Shown: positions 1 to 7,149, counted from the first letter of the stretch. The stretch is 11,763 bases of DNA from Corynebacterium sp. (GCF_030530965.1 NZ_JAUMTY010000041.1:8128-19890), one strand, 5' to 3'. Notes: generated by a model not told the origin, from the sequence alone. Program-made: numbers and translations.

Positions 1-395
1 CCCAGCGCGACCTGCAGCGCGCCGACCCCGGAGTAGCACGCCTGTTTCATTTCGATGGTCCGCACCTGGGAGGGCAGGCCGAGGAGCCCGTGAACGTACA
101 CCCCGGCGGATTTTGACTGGTCAACGCCGGATTCGGTGGCGAAGAGGAGGGTGCGGATTCCGTCGGTTCCGTTCCGGTCGATGATCCGCTTGGCGGCGGT
201 GGCTGCCATCGTGACGACGTCTTCGTCGGCAGCGGGCTGGCTCATGACTTCTTGGCCGATGCCTTTGTGGAACTTGCCCACGTCGATCCCGTGTTTGTCG
301 GCTAGGGTTTCGAGGGCGAAGCTGTGGTGTCCCGTGGCGAAGGTGATGTCATGGATGCCAATGGGGTTCACAGCTGTGTTCACGGGTGTGTTCAC
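1..395 (-). CDS. mvaS: HMG-CoA synthase, N-terminal part (cut by window edge)
   Basis: Condenses acetyl-CoA with acetoacetyl-CoA to HMG-CoA, the first committed step of the mevalonate pathway, in the cytosol. I translated 131 codons by hand from the complement; the 3' part lies outside the window. Family marks are clear: GIHDITFATG near residues 13-22, FATESGVDQSKSAG at 85-98 with the catalytic acid Glu88, and MKQACYSGV at 116-124 with the nucleophile Cys120. The Glu-Cys spacing of 32 equals that of the Staphylococcus aureus enzyme (Glu79/Cys111). I chose the GTG at 395: it overlaps the TGA of the HMG-CoA reductase gene (GTGA) and has AAAGGA 7 nt upstream. Two further in-frame GTG codons lie 12 and 24 nt downstream, in a short tandem repeat, so the exact start is uncertain. 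It is the last visible gene of the mevalonate operon and is probably translationally coupled to mvaA. Function certain; start fairly sure. Confidence 0.93.
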   Translation of the reverse strand, partial: MNTPVNTAVNPIGIHDITFATGHHSFALETLADKHGIDVGKFHKGIGQEVMSQPAADEDVVTMAATAAKRIIDRNGTDGIRTLLFATESGVDQSKSAGVYVHGLLGLPSQVRTIEMKQACYSGVGALQVAL

Positions 396-1501
396 TCGCC
401 TTTCCTTTCAATTTTCACGTGGGCGGCCATCAGTTCGCCCGGATTCGTTTGTGCGGCCAGCAGTGATAGTTCGCCGCAGAAAACAGATGCCGCACACAGT
501 ACTGCAAGTCGGCGTGCGTTATCCCCCGCTGGGCGGTCTTCACGGCATCCGAGGCGTCGCAAGTTTTCTTCGACAACCTCCAAGCCCTGGCCTTTGCCGT
601 TCCCTACTGTACCCACAATGAGGTTGGGGAGGTTGCATGAGAAGTAGAGGTCTCCGTCACGCACTTCGGCATGTGTGATGCCCTGCGATCCTTCAACAAT
701 GTTGGCCGCGTCCTGCCCTGTTGCCAGGTAAAAGCCCAGGAGCATATTGGCATAGTGCGCGTTCGCGGTGCGCAACCCGCCAGCCAAAGTGGTCCCAACC
801 AGGTTCTTCCGGACGTTGAGGTCCGCGATCTGTTCCGGCGTCGTTTTGAGTCGTTCTTCGACGACGTTGCGCGGGATGAGCATTTCAGTGACGACGTTCT
901 TACCGCGCCCGAGGATGCCGTTGACTGCGGTGGCTTTCTTGTCGGAGCAATAGTTGCCGGAGATGGATCCGTAGCGCAGTTCTGGGTACTGCTGGAGGAT
1001 CCACGGCATGAGGTTGTCGGAGGCGAGGGTGACCATGTTGTGGCCGGAGGCATCGCCGGTGGTGAATTCGAATCGCACAAAGAGGAGGTTTCCGGCGTAT
1101 TGGACGTGCAGGTCAATGAGCTTGGCAAAACGAGATGCCTGAGCGACGACGGCCTGCAGCTCATCGCGACGCCGGTCGAGCTCGGTGGCCACACGAAGAG
1201 CGACTCCGGCGTTGGGAGCCTCGAAGTACACGGATCGTGTCATTCGCTCGTCGACGAGTGTGGCGCGGATTCCGCCTTCGACGTAGCGCGATACTTTTGC
1301 ACCGCGGCCGACGGATGGCCAGAGTGGCGTTTCGTAGGTCGCCATGGGGATGGAGATAGCTTCGTAGCTGGCGCCGGATTCCTGGTTTTGTGTGCCGTCC
1401 TCGGCGTTCCATTCCGCGGTCTCTCCCGACACGACGTTGCCTGAGATGTGGACGGGGCCGATCCATGACATGGGGATAGGCGCATATAAATTGTCGCTCA
1501 T
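392..1501 (-). CDS. mvaA: HMG-CoA reductase, Streptomyces-type
   Basis: Reduces HMG-CoA to mevalonate. The 369-residue protein closely resembles the Streptomyces CL190 enzyme (about 353 aa, NADPH-dependent, class I-like) along its whole length. Visible catalytic elements: ATYETPLWPSVGRG at 54-67 with the active-site Glu57, TTGDASGHNM at 147-156 (nicotinamide-binding motif, DAMGMN type), SDKKA at 186-190 with the catalytic Lys, TGQDAANI at 261-268 with catalytic Asp264, and LMAAH ending at His361, which aligns with the catalytic His of class I enzymes. An insertion of about 20 hydrophilic residues (roughly 25-47, rich in Glu, Asn, Gln) follows the N-terminal MSWIGPVHISGNV segment. The frame stays open upstream to 1627, but the ATG at 1501 has AAAGGA 6 nt upstream and gives the family's usual N-terminus, so I take it as the start. 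It is preceded by a 132-nt AT-rich gap after the isomerase gene and overlaps mvaS (GTGA). Very sure of function. Confidence 0.96.
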   Translation of the reverse strand: MSDNLYAPIPMSWIGPVHISGNVVSGETAEWNAEDGTQNQESGASYEAISIPMATYETPLWPSVGRGAKVSRYVEGGIRATLVDERMTRSVYFEAPNAGVALRVATELDRRRDELQAVVAQASRFAKLIDLHVQYAGNLLFVRFEFTTGDASGHNMVTLASDNLMPWILQQYPELRYGSISGNYCSDKKATAVNGILGRGKNVVTEMLIPRNVVEERLKTTPEQIADLNVRKNLVGTTLAGGLRTANAHYANMLLGFYLATGQDAANIVEGSQGITHAEVRDGDLYFSCNLPNLIVGTVGNGKGQGLEVVEENLRRLGCREDRPAGDNARRLAVLCAASVFCGELSLLAAQTNPGELMAAHVKIERKGE

Positions 1502-1633
1502 TACGTTTCCTTTTCCTATGTTTCTTGTGTGGTTTTTATTCGGGCGCTTTATCTGAGCCCTTATTCGTGAATTGTTTTTAAATTGTTGTCCGCGAGGGAG
1601 CATGGCTAAAACATGCGTGCCAATCACTATTTT
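1502..1633 (-). promoter_or_regulatory. AT-rich idi-mvaA gap with direct repeat and hairpin
   Basis: This 132-nt gap is the only real break in the mevalonate operon. Read on the minus strand it holds, in order, a small inverted repeat GCATG-TTTTAGC-CATGC, then two copies of AACAATT separated by TAAA (plus-strand copies at 1570-1576 and 1581-1587, an 11-bp period), then A-rich sequence leading to the mvaA ribosome binding site. The composition contrasts with the GC-rich genes on both sides. An internal promoter with an operator, or an RNA processing site, would fit. I could not find a good -35/-10 pair, so the function is inference. Confidence 0.35.
1506..1514 (-). promoter_or_regulatory. Ribosome binding site of mvaA
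   Basis: The minus strand reads AAAAGGAAA just upstream of the ATG at 1501, with 6 nt between AAAGGA and the start codon. This decides for MSDNLYAPIP as the N-terminus over the 42-residue upstream extension, which has no family resemblance and is AT-rich. Confidence 0.7.
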
Positions 1634-2917
1634 TTATCGACGACGGTTGGCGACGGCGGTGAGATCAATCCCACGCGCGCGAGCCGACTCCGCCAGGGGC
1701 CCGGTGATGAGGGCATCGGTGTTGTGCAGGTCGCTCGTGCTGGTTGCACCGACCATTTCGTAGAGCGCCTGGAGGTGCTCCGCCCACCGGTTGATTTGGC
1801 TGGTCAGGGCGTCGACGGCGGCGTCGATTCCTTGGGCGCGTTCCTGTGGCGAGCGGGTGGCGTCCCCGACGCCGGTGCTCAACGCGGTGTGAAGGAATGT
1901 TCCGGCGACGCCCACGGCGTCTGCGCCGAGGGCGAGGCCTCGTAAGACGTCGTAGGGTTGTCGAACTCCGCCTGAAGCGAAGAGCGTGGGCAACGTGTCG
2001 GGGTCCGCGGTGGTCGCGTCGAGAAGAGAGAATGCGGCAGATTGTCCGAACCCGGTGAAGTAGGAGAAATCGCGGTCGGATCGTCGGTCGTTTTCGATTC
2101 GCGCGAAGTTGGTTCCTCCGCGGCCGGAGACGTCGGCGATGGATACGCCCAGGTCGTGGAGCTGCTGAAGTGTGTTCCGGGTCATGCCGAAGCCGACTTC
2201 TTTAACGATGACCGGCGTGTGGGTGGCCTCGAGCGCGGTAACGATGGCTTCGATGTTGCGTGGCCAGGAGGCGTACCCGCGCGAGCCCTCCGGCATGACG
2301 GTTTCTTGCACAGCGTTGACGTGGATTTGGAGGGCGTCGGCCTGGAGGGCCTCGACGACTCGGGCAGCATCGTCGGGTGTGGCGTCGGCGCTGAGGTTTG
2401 CCCACACGGTGCCGTGGGGGTTGCGGTCGCGGAGGATGCGGAATGTGGGGAGGGTGTCAGGTTCGCGCAGGTAGATGGACATGGAGCCGGTAGCGACGGC
2501 GATTCCGGTGCGTGCCGCGGTTTCGGCGAGCACGCGGTTGACTCCTGCGGTGAGTTCGGATCCGCCGGTCATGCCGTTGATGTAGAACGGCAGTCCCCAA
2601 TGCAGCGGCTGTGCTGTGTGTGCGCCGGTGCTCGCGTTTGTAACAGCGTTCGCGTTTGCTCCGCTACGATCCGTCTGGATGGTGGTGGAAATATCGGCTT
2701 GACCTGGGTCTATTCCGGCCAGCGAGTGATGGAGGATGCGGACGTCGTCCCACGCGCAATAGGTCGAGTCACTCCCGGCAGGGCGGGGTGATGATGTGGA
2801 GGAAGCGTTGTCGGGAGCTTGGGATGTGGCGTCGGTGGGCTGTGGAGGTTCGCCGTGAGCCTCGCGTTGTTGCCTGGCGGCTAGGGCCAGGTGGTCGTCT
2901 TTCCGGCTGCCACTCAT
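1634..2917 (-). CDS. fni: Type 2 isopentenyl-diphosphate delta-isomerase
   Basis: Interconverts IPP and DMAPP, using FMN and NADPH with Mg2+ (known for the type 2 family). The 427-residue protein shows the family signatures: RKDDH at 5-9, MTGGSE at 116-121, QIHVNAVQETVMPEG at 197-211 with the Gln204-Glu205 pair (catalytic/metal site), VIVKEVGFG at 236-244, SGRGGTNFARIEN at 264-276 and ASGGVR at 314-319 (phosphate binding). It is about 60 residues longer than the Streptomyces CL190 enzyme (about 363 aa). The excess sits in two low-complexity stretches, roughly 22-54 (Ser, Thr, Pro, Ala rich) and 84-102 (Asn, Ala, Thr rich), on either side of the conserved DDVRILHHSLAGID segment. The ATG at 2917 overlaps the phosphomevalonate kinase stop (ATGA) and has AAGGAG 7 nt upstream, so the start is well supported. 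Function certain. Confidence 0.96.
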   Translation of the reverse strand: MSGSRKDDHLALAARQQREAHGEPPQPTDATSQAPDNASSTSSPRPAGSDSTYCAWDDVRILHHSLAGIDPGQADISTTIQTDRSGANANAVTNASTGAHTAQPLHWGLPFYINGMTGGSELTAGVNRVLAETAARTGIAVATGSMSIYLREPDTLPTFRILRDRNPHGTVWANLSADATPDDAARVVEALQADALQIHVNAVQETVMPEGSRGYASWPRNIEAIVTALEATHTPVIVKEVGFGMTRNTLQQLHDLGVSIADVSGRGGTNFARIENDRRSDRDFSYFTGFGQSAAFSLLDATTADPDTLPTLFASGGVRQPYDVLRGLALGADAVGVAGTFLHTALSTGVGDATRSPQERAQGIDAAVDALTSQINRWAEHLQALYEMVGATSTSDLHNTDALITGPLAESARARGIDLTAVANRRR

Positions 2918-4128
2918 TTCCCATCTCCTTCCGTTGGTGTGTCATCTGGGGCGGTGTCCGCTCCCGTGGGCGAAACATGCAAGTTCAGAGGGCGGATTCC
3001 TGCCGCCGTCCATTGCTCGTGGAGTGCGTGTGCGTCGACGCCCGGCGCGGCGAGTGCGATTCCGCAGTCGCCCCCGCCTGCTCCTGACGATTTCGCCCAC
3101 CACCCCTCGTCGAGCGCAGTGGTGATCAAGGTCCGCAGCGCTGGAGTTTCGATGGCCACCCCCCGTTGCGTTGCGATCTCGCCTAACACCTGCCGGGCTT
3201 GTGCGACGGCGTTCCCAGTTGCCGACGTTGCCCTGTCGCCTGAATTGACGTCGCCCGAATCAGCATCACGCCCACCGTTGTCGCTGGTCAGCGCTTCAAC
3301 AAGATTATCGACGGCTTCGTCGCTTCGCTGGAGAAGGTCGTCGGGAAGCGCGGTTTTCTTGACGACGTGCCCAACGAGCTCGGTGGTATCGGCGGGAGTC
3401 CCTGTCCAGCCGACGCTGAGTTGGATTCCCGGCGCGGCAGGCGTGATGCGGCGGAGTGATAAGCCTGGCCACTCCCCTGTCAGCAGGTCGCTGATCGTTG
3501 TCGTGCGGGAACCAGCACCCCAGGCGCGGTCTTCCAGCCATGTTCGGTCCGGCGAGTGGTATTCGACCCATCCGCCGAGTGCGCTGGCGGCAACGTCGCC
3601 ACCTGATGTTTTCGTCGTAACCCGCACTGTTGCGATGGCCGCGAGTCGGTAGATCTGTTCGGGCGTGGGCTGTAGCCCATGGTGGCGGGCCACGGCAGCG
3701 ACGGTCGCGACGGTGACCGCGGCTGACGATCCGAGCCCGAATTTCGCGCCGCTGGTGGCATCGTCAAGGTGGCTCGAGATGTCGATATCGTATCCGCTGG
3801 TGGGAAGGTGTTTTTCTGCTCGCCAGCGTTCGACGGTGAGGACTGCGGCCGCAACGTATTTGTGAAATCCGGTCTCGTCGGTGTGGAACCGAGCGGACGC
3901 CGTCGGGTCAGCGCTCGCTTCCCACCGGACCGGTGCTTCGTCGGGTTTGGTGGGGTCGCTCGCGTCGGATCGTAGTGTTCCGGCATCGGTGCCGGTGGGC
4001 GTGAGCGTGACGTGCACATACCTGTCGACGGCGATGAGTAGCGCGGCGTGTCCGGGGTGGACGACGGCGTATTCTCCGGCGATGTACAGTTTTCCGGGTG
4101 CCGAGGCGTGGACGGAGGTCTGTGTCAC
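2914..4128 (-). CDS. mvaK2: Phosphomevalonate kinase (GHMP family)
   Basis: Phosphorylates 5-phosphomevalonate with ATP to 5-diphosphomevalonate. The 404-residue protein has the three GHMP kinase motifs: APGKLYIAGEYAV at 10-22, KFGLGSSAAVTVATVAAVA at 129-147 (ATP-binding glycine/serine loop), and SSGAGGGDCGIAL at 347-359. SGGDVAASALGGW at 175-187 and VGWTGTPA at 239-246 are typical of phosphomevalonate kinase and separate it from the two neighbouring GHMP enzymes. It is slightly longer than the Streptomyces CL190 protein (about 374 aa); a Asp/Ser/Gly/Asn-rich stretch at about 282-305 and a polar C-terminal tail from about 387 account for this. Translation starts at GTG 4128, with AGGAG 8 nt upstream. 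The preceding decarboxylase gene ends only 5 nt away, and the gene overlaps fni by ATGA. Function very sure. Confidence 0.95.
   Translation of the reverse strand: MTQTSVHASAPGKLYIAGEYAVVHPGHAALLIAVDRYVHVTLTPTGTDAGTLRSDASDPTKPDEAPVRWEASADPTASARFHTDETGFHKYVAAAVLTVERWRAEKHLPTSGYDIDISSHLDDATSGAKFGLGSSAAVTVATVAAVARHHGLQPTPEQIYRLAAIATVRVTTKTSGGDVAASALGGWVEYHSPDRTWLEDRAWGAGSRTTTISDLLTGEWPGLSLRRITPAAPGIQLSVGWTGTPADTTELVGHVVKKTALPDDLLQRSDEAVDNLVEALTSDNGGRDADSGDVNSGDRATSATGNAVAQARQVLGEIATQRGVAIETPALRTLITTALDEGWWAKSSGAGGGDCGIALAAPGVDAHALHEQWTAAGIRPLNLHVSPTGADTAPDDTPTEGDGK
2925..2930 (-). promoter_or_regulatory. Ribosome binding site of fni
   Basis: AAGGAG on the minus strand, 7 nt before the ATG at 2917, lies inside the 3' end of the phosphomevalonate kinase gene. 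It supports the ATGA-overlap start and translational coupling. Confidence 0.75.
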
Positions 4129-4133
4129 GGCTG

Positions 4134-5261
4134 TTACTCCTGACGGTTCGCTGCGTCGTGAGCCTGTGCGGAGTGCCCTTCGTGTTCGCTGTTCTGCTCA
4201 TCGGCGCTGGTCTCGCCGACCGGCGTCAGATGAGCGCCCAACCCAGCGCGAGCAGGAATGAGCTCGAGGTCGGGGAACCGTTCGCGGAGGGCTGCATGGG
4301 TTGCGTCGAGGTCCTTAGCCTGGCAGAGCGCAACGACGTTGGGCCCAGCGTCCGCGGTGCCGTACACCTCTAGCCCGTCGGTCCGCAGCTGCGCGATGGC
4401 GTCGAAAATGGCGACGGACGTTGGCGCTAGGTAGCGGACGGGTGGCCGGTTGCCGTTAATCGCCGCGTGCATGCGGAGTGCGTTGGATTCGGTTATTTCG
4501 CCGACGCGCGTGTAGTCGCCCGCTGTCAGCGCTTGTTGCATGTCGACGAGGTCGCGCTGGGTGCTGCTCACCCACCCGTCGAAGAAGGGCGATGTCCGAA
4601 TGGTGTCGGCCATGGCGACGCGGGAGGACACGGCTTTTTGCGCGCCCGAGACGACGCAGATGACCATGGCAAGGTCGGGGCCGGGAACGCTTTCCGCGTA
4701 CGAGGTAAGGTCGGCGTTCTCGTCGTCACCGTCGCCTGGGTGCCAGATGACGAGGTTACCCAGGATGGATCGTGTAGCGGACCCGGAGCCTCGGCGGGCT
4801 AGCCGCGAGAGTGATCGCGGGTCGCCGGGGAGTCCGTAGGCTTCCGATGCAGCGGTGGCGAGGGCGGCGAATCCTGATGCAGACGATGCTAGCCCTGCGC
4901 CGGTGGGTACGGAGTTGATGGAGTTAACCCGCGCGTACGTGTGCGCAAGTTCGGGGTTCTGTTCCGCGCTGCGCTTGCGCACCAAGTCAAGAAACGCACT
5001 GACCCTGTGCGTCGGAGTGCCAGGTGCTGGCTCACCATTGAGCGTGAAAATGTCGCTGGTCAGACTCGGATCTGGGTTGACGACGGTATCCGTCGGATAG
5101 ATATCAAGTGTCAGCGACAAACTCCCAGTCGCGGGTAGAACTAAGTCAGCATTGCGCTTACCCCAGTACTTGACCAGCGCGATGTTGGGGTGGGCAGTGG
5201 CTCGCGCGGTGTGAGGCGTGATCGGTCCGATATCGCCCATGCTGGGGTGTGTGGCGGTCAC
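4134..5261 (-). CDS. mvaD: Diphosphomevalonate decarboxylase
   Basis: Performs the ATP-dependent decarboxylation of mevalonate diphosphate to isopentenyl diphosphate. With the start chosen here the protein has 375 residues and shows the family motifs: AHPNIALVKYWGKR at 23-36, VPTGAGLASSASGFAALA at 118-135 (phosphate-binding loop), RRGSGSATRSI at 156-166, and TADAGPNV at 302-309 with the catalytic Asp304. The C-terminus carries a polar tail from about 347 (Glu, His, Ala, Gln rich) that is not needed for the fold. The frame is open to an ATG at 5291, which would overlap mevalonate kinase by 34 nt. The GTG at 5261 forms a GTGA overlap with the kinase stop and has GGAG 8 nt upstream. That junction type recurs in this operon, so I prefer it. 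An ATG at 5240 is a third possibility. Function certain; start likely. Confidence 0.94.
   Translation of the reverse strand: MTATHPSMGDIGPITPHTARATAHPNIALVKYWGKRNADLVLPATGSLSLTLDIYPTDTVVNPDPSLTSDIFTLNGEPAPGTPTHRVSAFLDLVRKRSAEQNPELAHTYARVNSINSVPTGAGLASSASGFAALATAASEAYGLPGDPRSLSRLARRGSGSATRSILGNLVIWHPGDGDDENADLTSYAESVPGPDLAMVICVVSGAQKAVSSRVAMADTIRTSPFFDGWVSSTQRDLVDMQQALTAGDYTRVGEITESNALRMHAAINGNRPPVRYLAPTSVAIFDAIAQLRTDGLEVYGTADAGPNVVALCQAKDLDATHAALRERFPDLELIPARAGLGAHLTPVGETSADEQNSEHEGHSAQAHDAANRQE
4137..4141 (-). promoter_or_regulatory. Ribosome binding site of mvaK2
   Basis: AGGAG on the minus strand, 8 nt before the GTG at 4128, overlaps the last codons of mvaD. It supports a GTG start here. 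Confidence 0.7.
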
Positions 5262-6331
5262 CGTTGAAACTCCGAGGGGTGCATGAGCCATGTGCGACGT
5301 GCGCCCGCGGCGCGGAGTGCGTCGGACAGCGCGATCGCGTGGTTTTCGTCTTTGGATAGCGCGATGATGCAGCCGCCACGGCCGCCACCGGTAAGCTTCG
5401 CGCCGAGCGCCCCCGCATTCCGCGCAGCCGAGATAAGGTTTTCAAGCTCAGGACTGGATACGCCGAGGTCAGCGAGGTGTTCATGGACGGCATTCATTCG
5501 CTCACCCAGGGAGGCCCGGTCGTCGAGAGCGAGATCGATGCGCGCTTCGACGGTGTGGTGGCGGATGGCGTCGACATTTCTGGTGAAACGCTTCTTGTGG
5601 GTGCGCCGCAGTTCGTCGACACCCCGAACGGCCGAGAGCGTATCGCCTGGTTGTCCGGTATCGGCGACGACGAGCGGCGACCCGAGACTGACGGTGATGG
5701 GTTCGCTGCGTCCGCCCTGGAAGAGCACGGGGTGGGTGTTCAGCACTGTGTGGGCGTCGAGGCCGCTGGCGCTGCCGTGAGCGACGCGCTCCCCGATCTG
5801 CACAAGTTCATAACGACTGTGGTAATCAACGTCTTTACCGCTGAAATCGATGATGGAATCCACCATCGCTGCCGACGCCGCTGCGCTGGAGCCGAGCCCG
5901 CGTGCCGGCGGGACGTTGCCTCGGCACGAAATGTGCATTCCCGACTGCGGGTATTCAAGCAGGTCCAGGCACGCTTTAATCGTGGCGCCGACTGGGGACA
6001 GGAACGTCGGGGCGTCGGCAAGAGGACCGTCGTAATTGTTGGCGGTCAGCCACAACTCCCCATCACACGGCTCAGCCGTGGCACGCAGGGTCAAGCACTG
6101 CATCGGGAACGCGATGGCCGGCTCCCCGAAGACAACGGCGTGCTCGCCAAACAGAATGATCTTGGCGTGAGCGCGGCCAAACCCCCTGGCCTCGTCCGCC
6201 AAGGCGGAGTAATGAGGCCCTTCCGCAGGTTGTTTATACCGTTGACCCTCATTCAAACGTGCATAATCGGGAGCCTCGCTGCGACGCGAGGAAGTAATAA
6301 CGTCTGCGTCGGAATGTCTCAGTGGCTGCAC
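5258..6331 (-). CDS. mvk: Mevalonate kinase (GHMP family)
   Basis: Phosphorylates mevalonate at the 5-hydroxyl with ATP, the first step after HMG-CoA reductase. In the 357-residue protein I see motif 1 AHAKIILFGEHAVVFG at 54-69, motif 2 VPPARGLGSSAAASAA at 140-155 (ATP loop), SGLDAHTV at 189-196 with the catalytic Asp192, Glu181 matching the conserved Mg2+-coordinating Glu, and motif 3 KLTGGGRGGC at 312-321. The start is GTG 6331, with GGAG 5 nt upstream. No other ATG or GTG occurs before motif 1. This leaves about 50 poorly conserved, polar N-terminal residues before FGRAHAK; the Streptomyces CL190 homologue also has a leader, though a shorter one. It is the first gene of the mevalonate operon and overlaps mvaD. 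Its promoter must lie in the 359-bp spacer to the right. Function certain. Confidence 0.95.
   Translation of the reverse strand: MQPLRHSDADVITSSRRSEAPDYARLNEGQRYKQPAEGPHYSALADEARGFGRAHAKIILFGEHAVVFGEPAIAFPMQCLTLRATAEPCDGELWLTANNYDGPLADAPTFLSPVGATIKACLDLLEYPQSGMHISCRGNVPPARGLGSSAAASAAMVDSIIDFSGKDVDYHSRYELVQIGERVAHGSASGLDAHTVLNTHPVLFQGGRSEPITVSLGSPLVVADTGQPGDTLSAVRGVDELRRTHKKRFTRNVDAIRHHTVEARIDLALDDRASLGERMNAVHEHLADLGVSSPELENLISAARNAGALGAKLTGGGRGGCIIALSKDENHAIALSDALRAAGARRTWLMHPSEFQR
5270..5273 (-). promoter_or_regulatory. Ribosome binding site supporting the GTG start of mvaD
   Basis: GGAG on the minus strand lies inside the last codons of the mevalonate kinase gene, 8 nt before GTG 5261. No comparable site precedes the ATG at 5291, so it favours the shorter protein. 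Confidence 0.55.
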
Positions 6332-6690
6332 CAGTGCTCCTATACGGAATGAATCAAACCCTGCCGTCGCTCCACCTTAACTACAGCACCCGACAAACCT
6401 CCTCAGATCCCGTCGGGCAATCCCATTGGGCATGGACCCCATCGGGCGTGGCTCGGCCGAGTGTGGCCAACGGCAAACGCTGCTACTCTACCACGACTCA
6501 GGGTAGTCCTCGTTTCTTATCGACGACGACGCTCCAGCTGGCCCAGGGCTTTTCTTGGTGGATTCAGGGGGCTAATCGAGCCCGGAGTAACGGGTTTGTC
6601 GTGTATATTTTAAACCTAACCGAAGTGTTTTTCAGTGTTTTCAAGGGCGGAACACTCGGCGACGAAGAATAAATCTGGAAGGTCGCGACC
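6332..6690. other. Divergent intergenic spacer without a convincing gene
   Basis: These 359 bp separate the leftward mevalonate operon from the rightward small membrane protein gene and must hold promoters for both. A 116-codon plus-strand frame crosses it but lacks a ribosome binding site, overlaps the mvk start and looks non-coding. Near the right end are a perfect 5-bp inverted repeat, GGGCT-AATCG-AGCCC (6569-6583), and the AT-rich element TATATTTTAAA (6604-6614), a plausible -10 for the rightward gene, though no good -35 stands 16-18 nt before it. I found no clear promoter for mvk. Confidence 0.6.
6604..6609 (+). promoter_or_regulatory. Possible -10 element for the small membrane protein gene
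   Basis: TATATT (5 of 6 matches to TATAAT) lies about 80 nt before the ATG at 6691 in a sharply AT-rich patch, just downstream of a GC hairpin (6569-6583). The -35 side is poor (CCCGGA at a 17-nt spacing), so activity would need an activator or another sigma factor. Weak call. Confidence 0.3.
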
Positions 6691-7044
6691 ATGTCCAAAC
6701 TTCTCTTCAAGTTCCCCTTAATCGAAGCAATCGTTACTGTTATCTCTTTTGTTTTCTTAGCGAGCTCCCCCGGAGCAGCTGCATTCGTGTTCGCAGCATT
6801 TGCGCCCGCGATGATTTACCACTTCGTGCTCATGCTCTTTAAAGTCCAGCATCTCTCAGTGTGGATCGCATTAGCTGGCGCCGTCACTATTGCAGGCATT
6901 ATCGACTTCATTGTGGGTCCGATGGGATTTTTAGACGTCTATATCCTGCCGGCCGGAATTGGGCTGTTTATTGCGTGCGCGCTGTACGCCGTCTGGCTGA
7001 AAATTGGCCGCGATGCGGGAAGCCAGCGCATCAGCATCGCATAG
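6691..7044 (+). CDS. Small predicted four-helix membrane protein, unknown function
   Basis: I do not recognise this 117-residue protein. It is very hydrophobic, with about four membrane segments at roughly 11-25, 29-50, 57-75 and 83-103, short loops and a basic, polar C-terminus (WLKIGRDAGSQRISIA). There is no cleavable signal peptide; the N-terminus MSKLLFKF is positively charged, suggesting it faces the cytoplasm. The ATG at 6691 has GGAAGG 8 nt upstream, a good site that supports a real gene. DNA here is noticeably more AT-rich than the mevalonate operon or gyrA. A second small polytopic protein gene follows 105 nt downstream on the same strand, so the two may be related in role. No catalytic motif is visible. 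Confidence 0.72.
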   Translation: MSKLLFKFPLIEAIVTVISFVFLASSPGAAAFVFAAFAPAMIYHFVLMLFKVQHLSVWIALAGAVTIAGIIDFIVGPMGFLDVYILPAGIGLFIACALYAVWLKIGRDAGSQRISIA

Positions 7045-7149
7045 TCGCAGCGTCCACGCGCAATTGTGCGGTCAGGGCGATCCGAGCACTTGCGCTGAGC
7101 GCGCACCTTCACAACTCCTGTTAATAACTACGACAGCTAAGGTCTACGA

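Noticed and set aside
671..1444. 257-codon plus-strand frame opposite HMG-CoA reductase, and a similar 249-codon frame at 2042-2791 opposite the isomerase
   Set aside because: Both lie wholly within well-supported minus-strand enzyme genes and show the typical mirror composition of non-coding frames.
5477..6352. 291-codon plus-strand frame opposite mevalonate kinase
   Set aside because: Antisense to a gene with all three GHMP motifs; no ribosome binding site and no recognisable domain.
6322..6672. 116-codon plus-strand frame in the spacer between mvk and the small membrane protein gene
   Set aside because: No ribosome binding site before its ATG, overlaps the mvk start region, and the translation has no domain-like or membrane pattern. 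It spans sequence that should hold two promoters.
7060..7110. Short GC palindromes (CGCA-ATTG-TGCG and GCGC-rich runs) between the two membrane protein genes, as a terminator or attachment site
   Set aside because: Stems of 4 bp are expected by chance; no T tract, no integrase or repeated copy elsewhere in the window.
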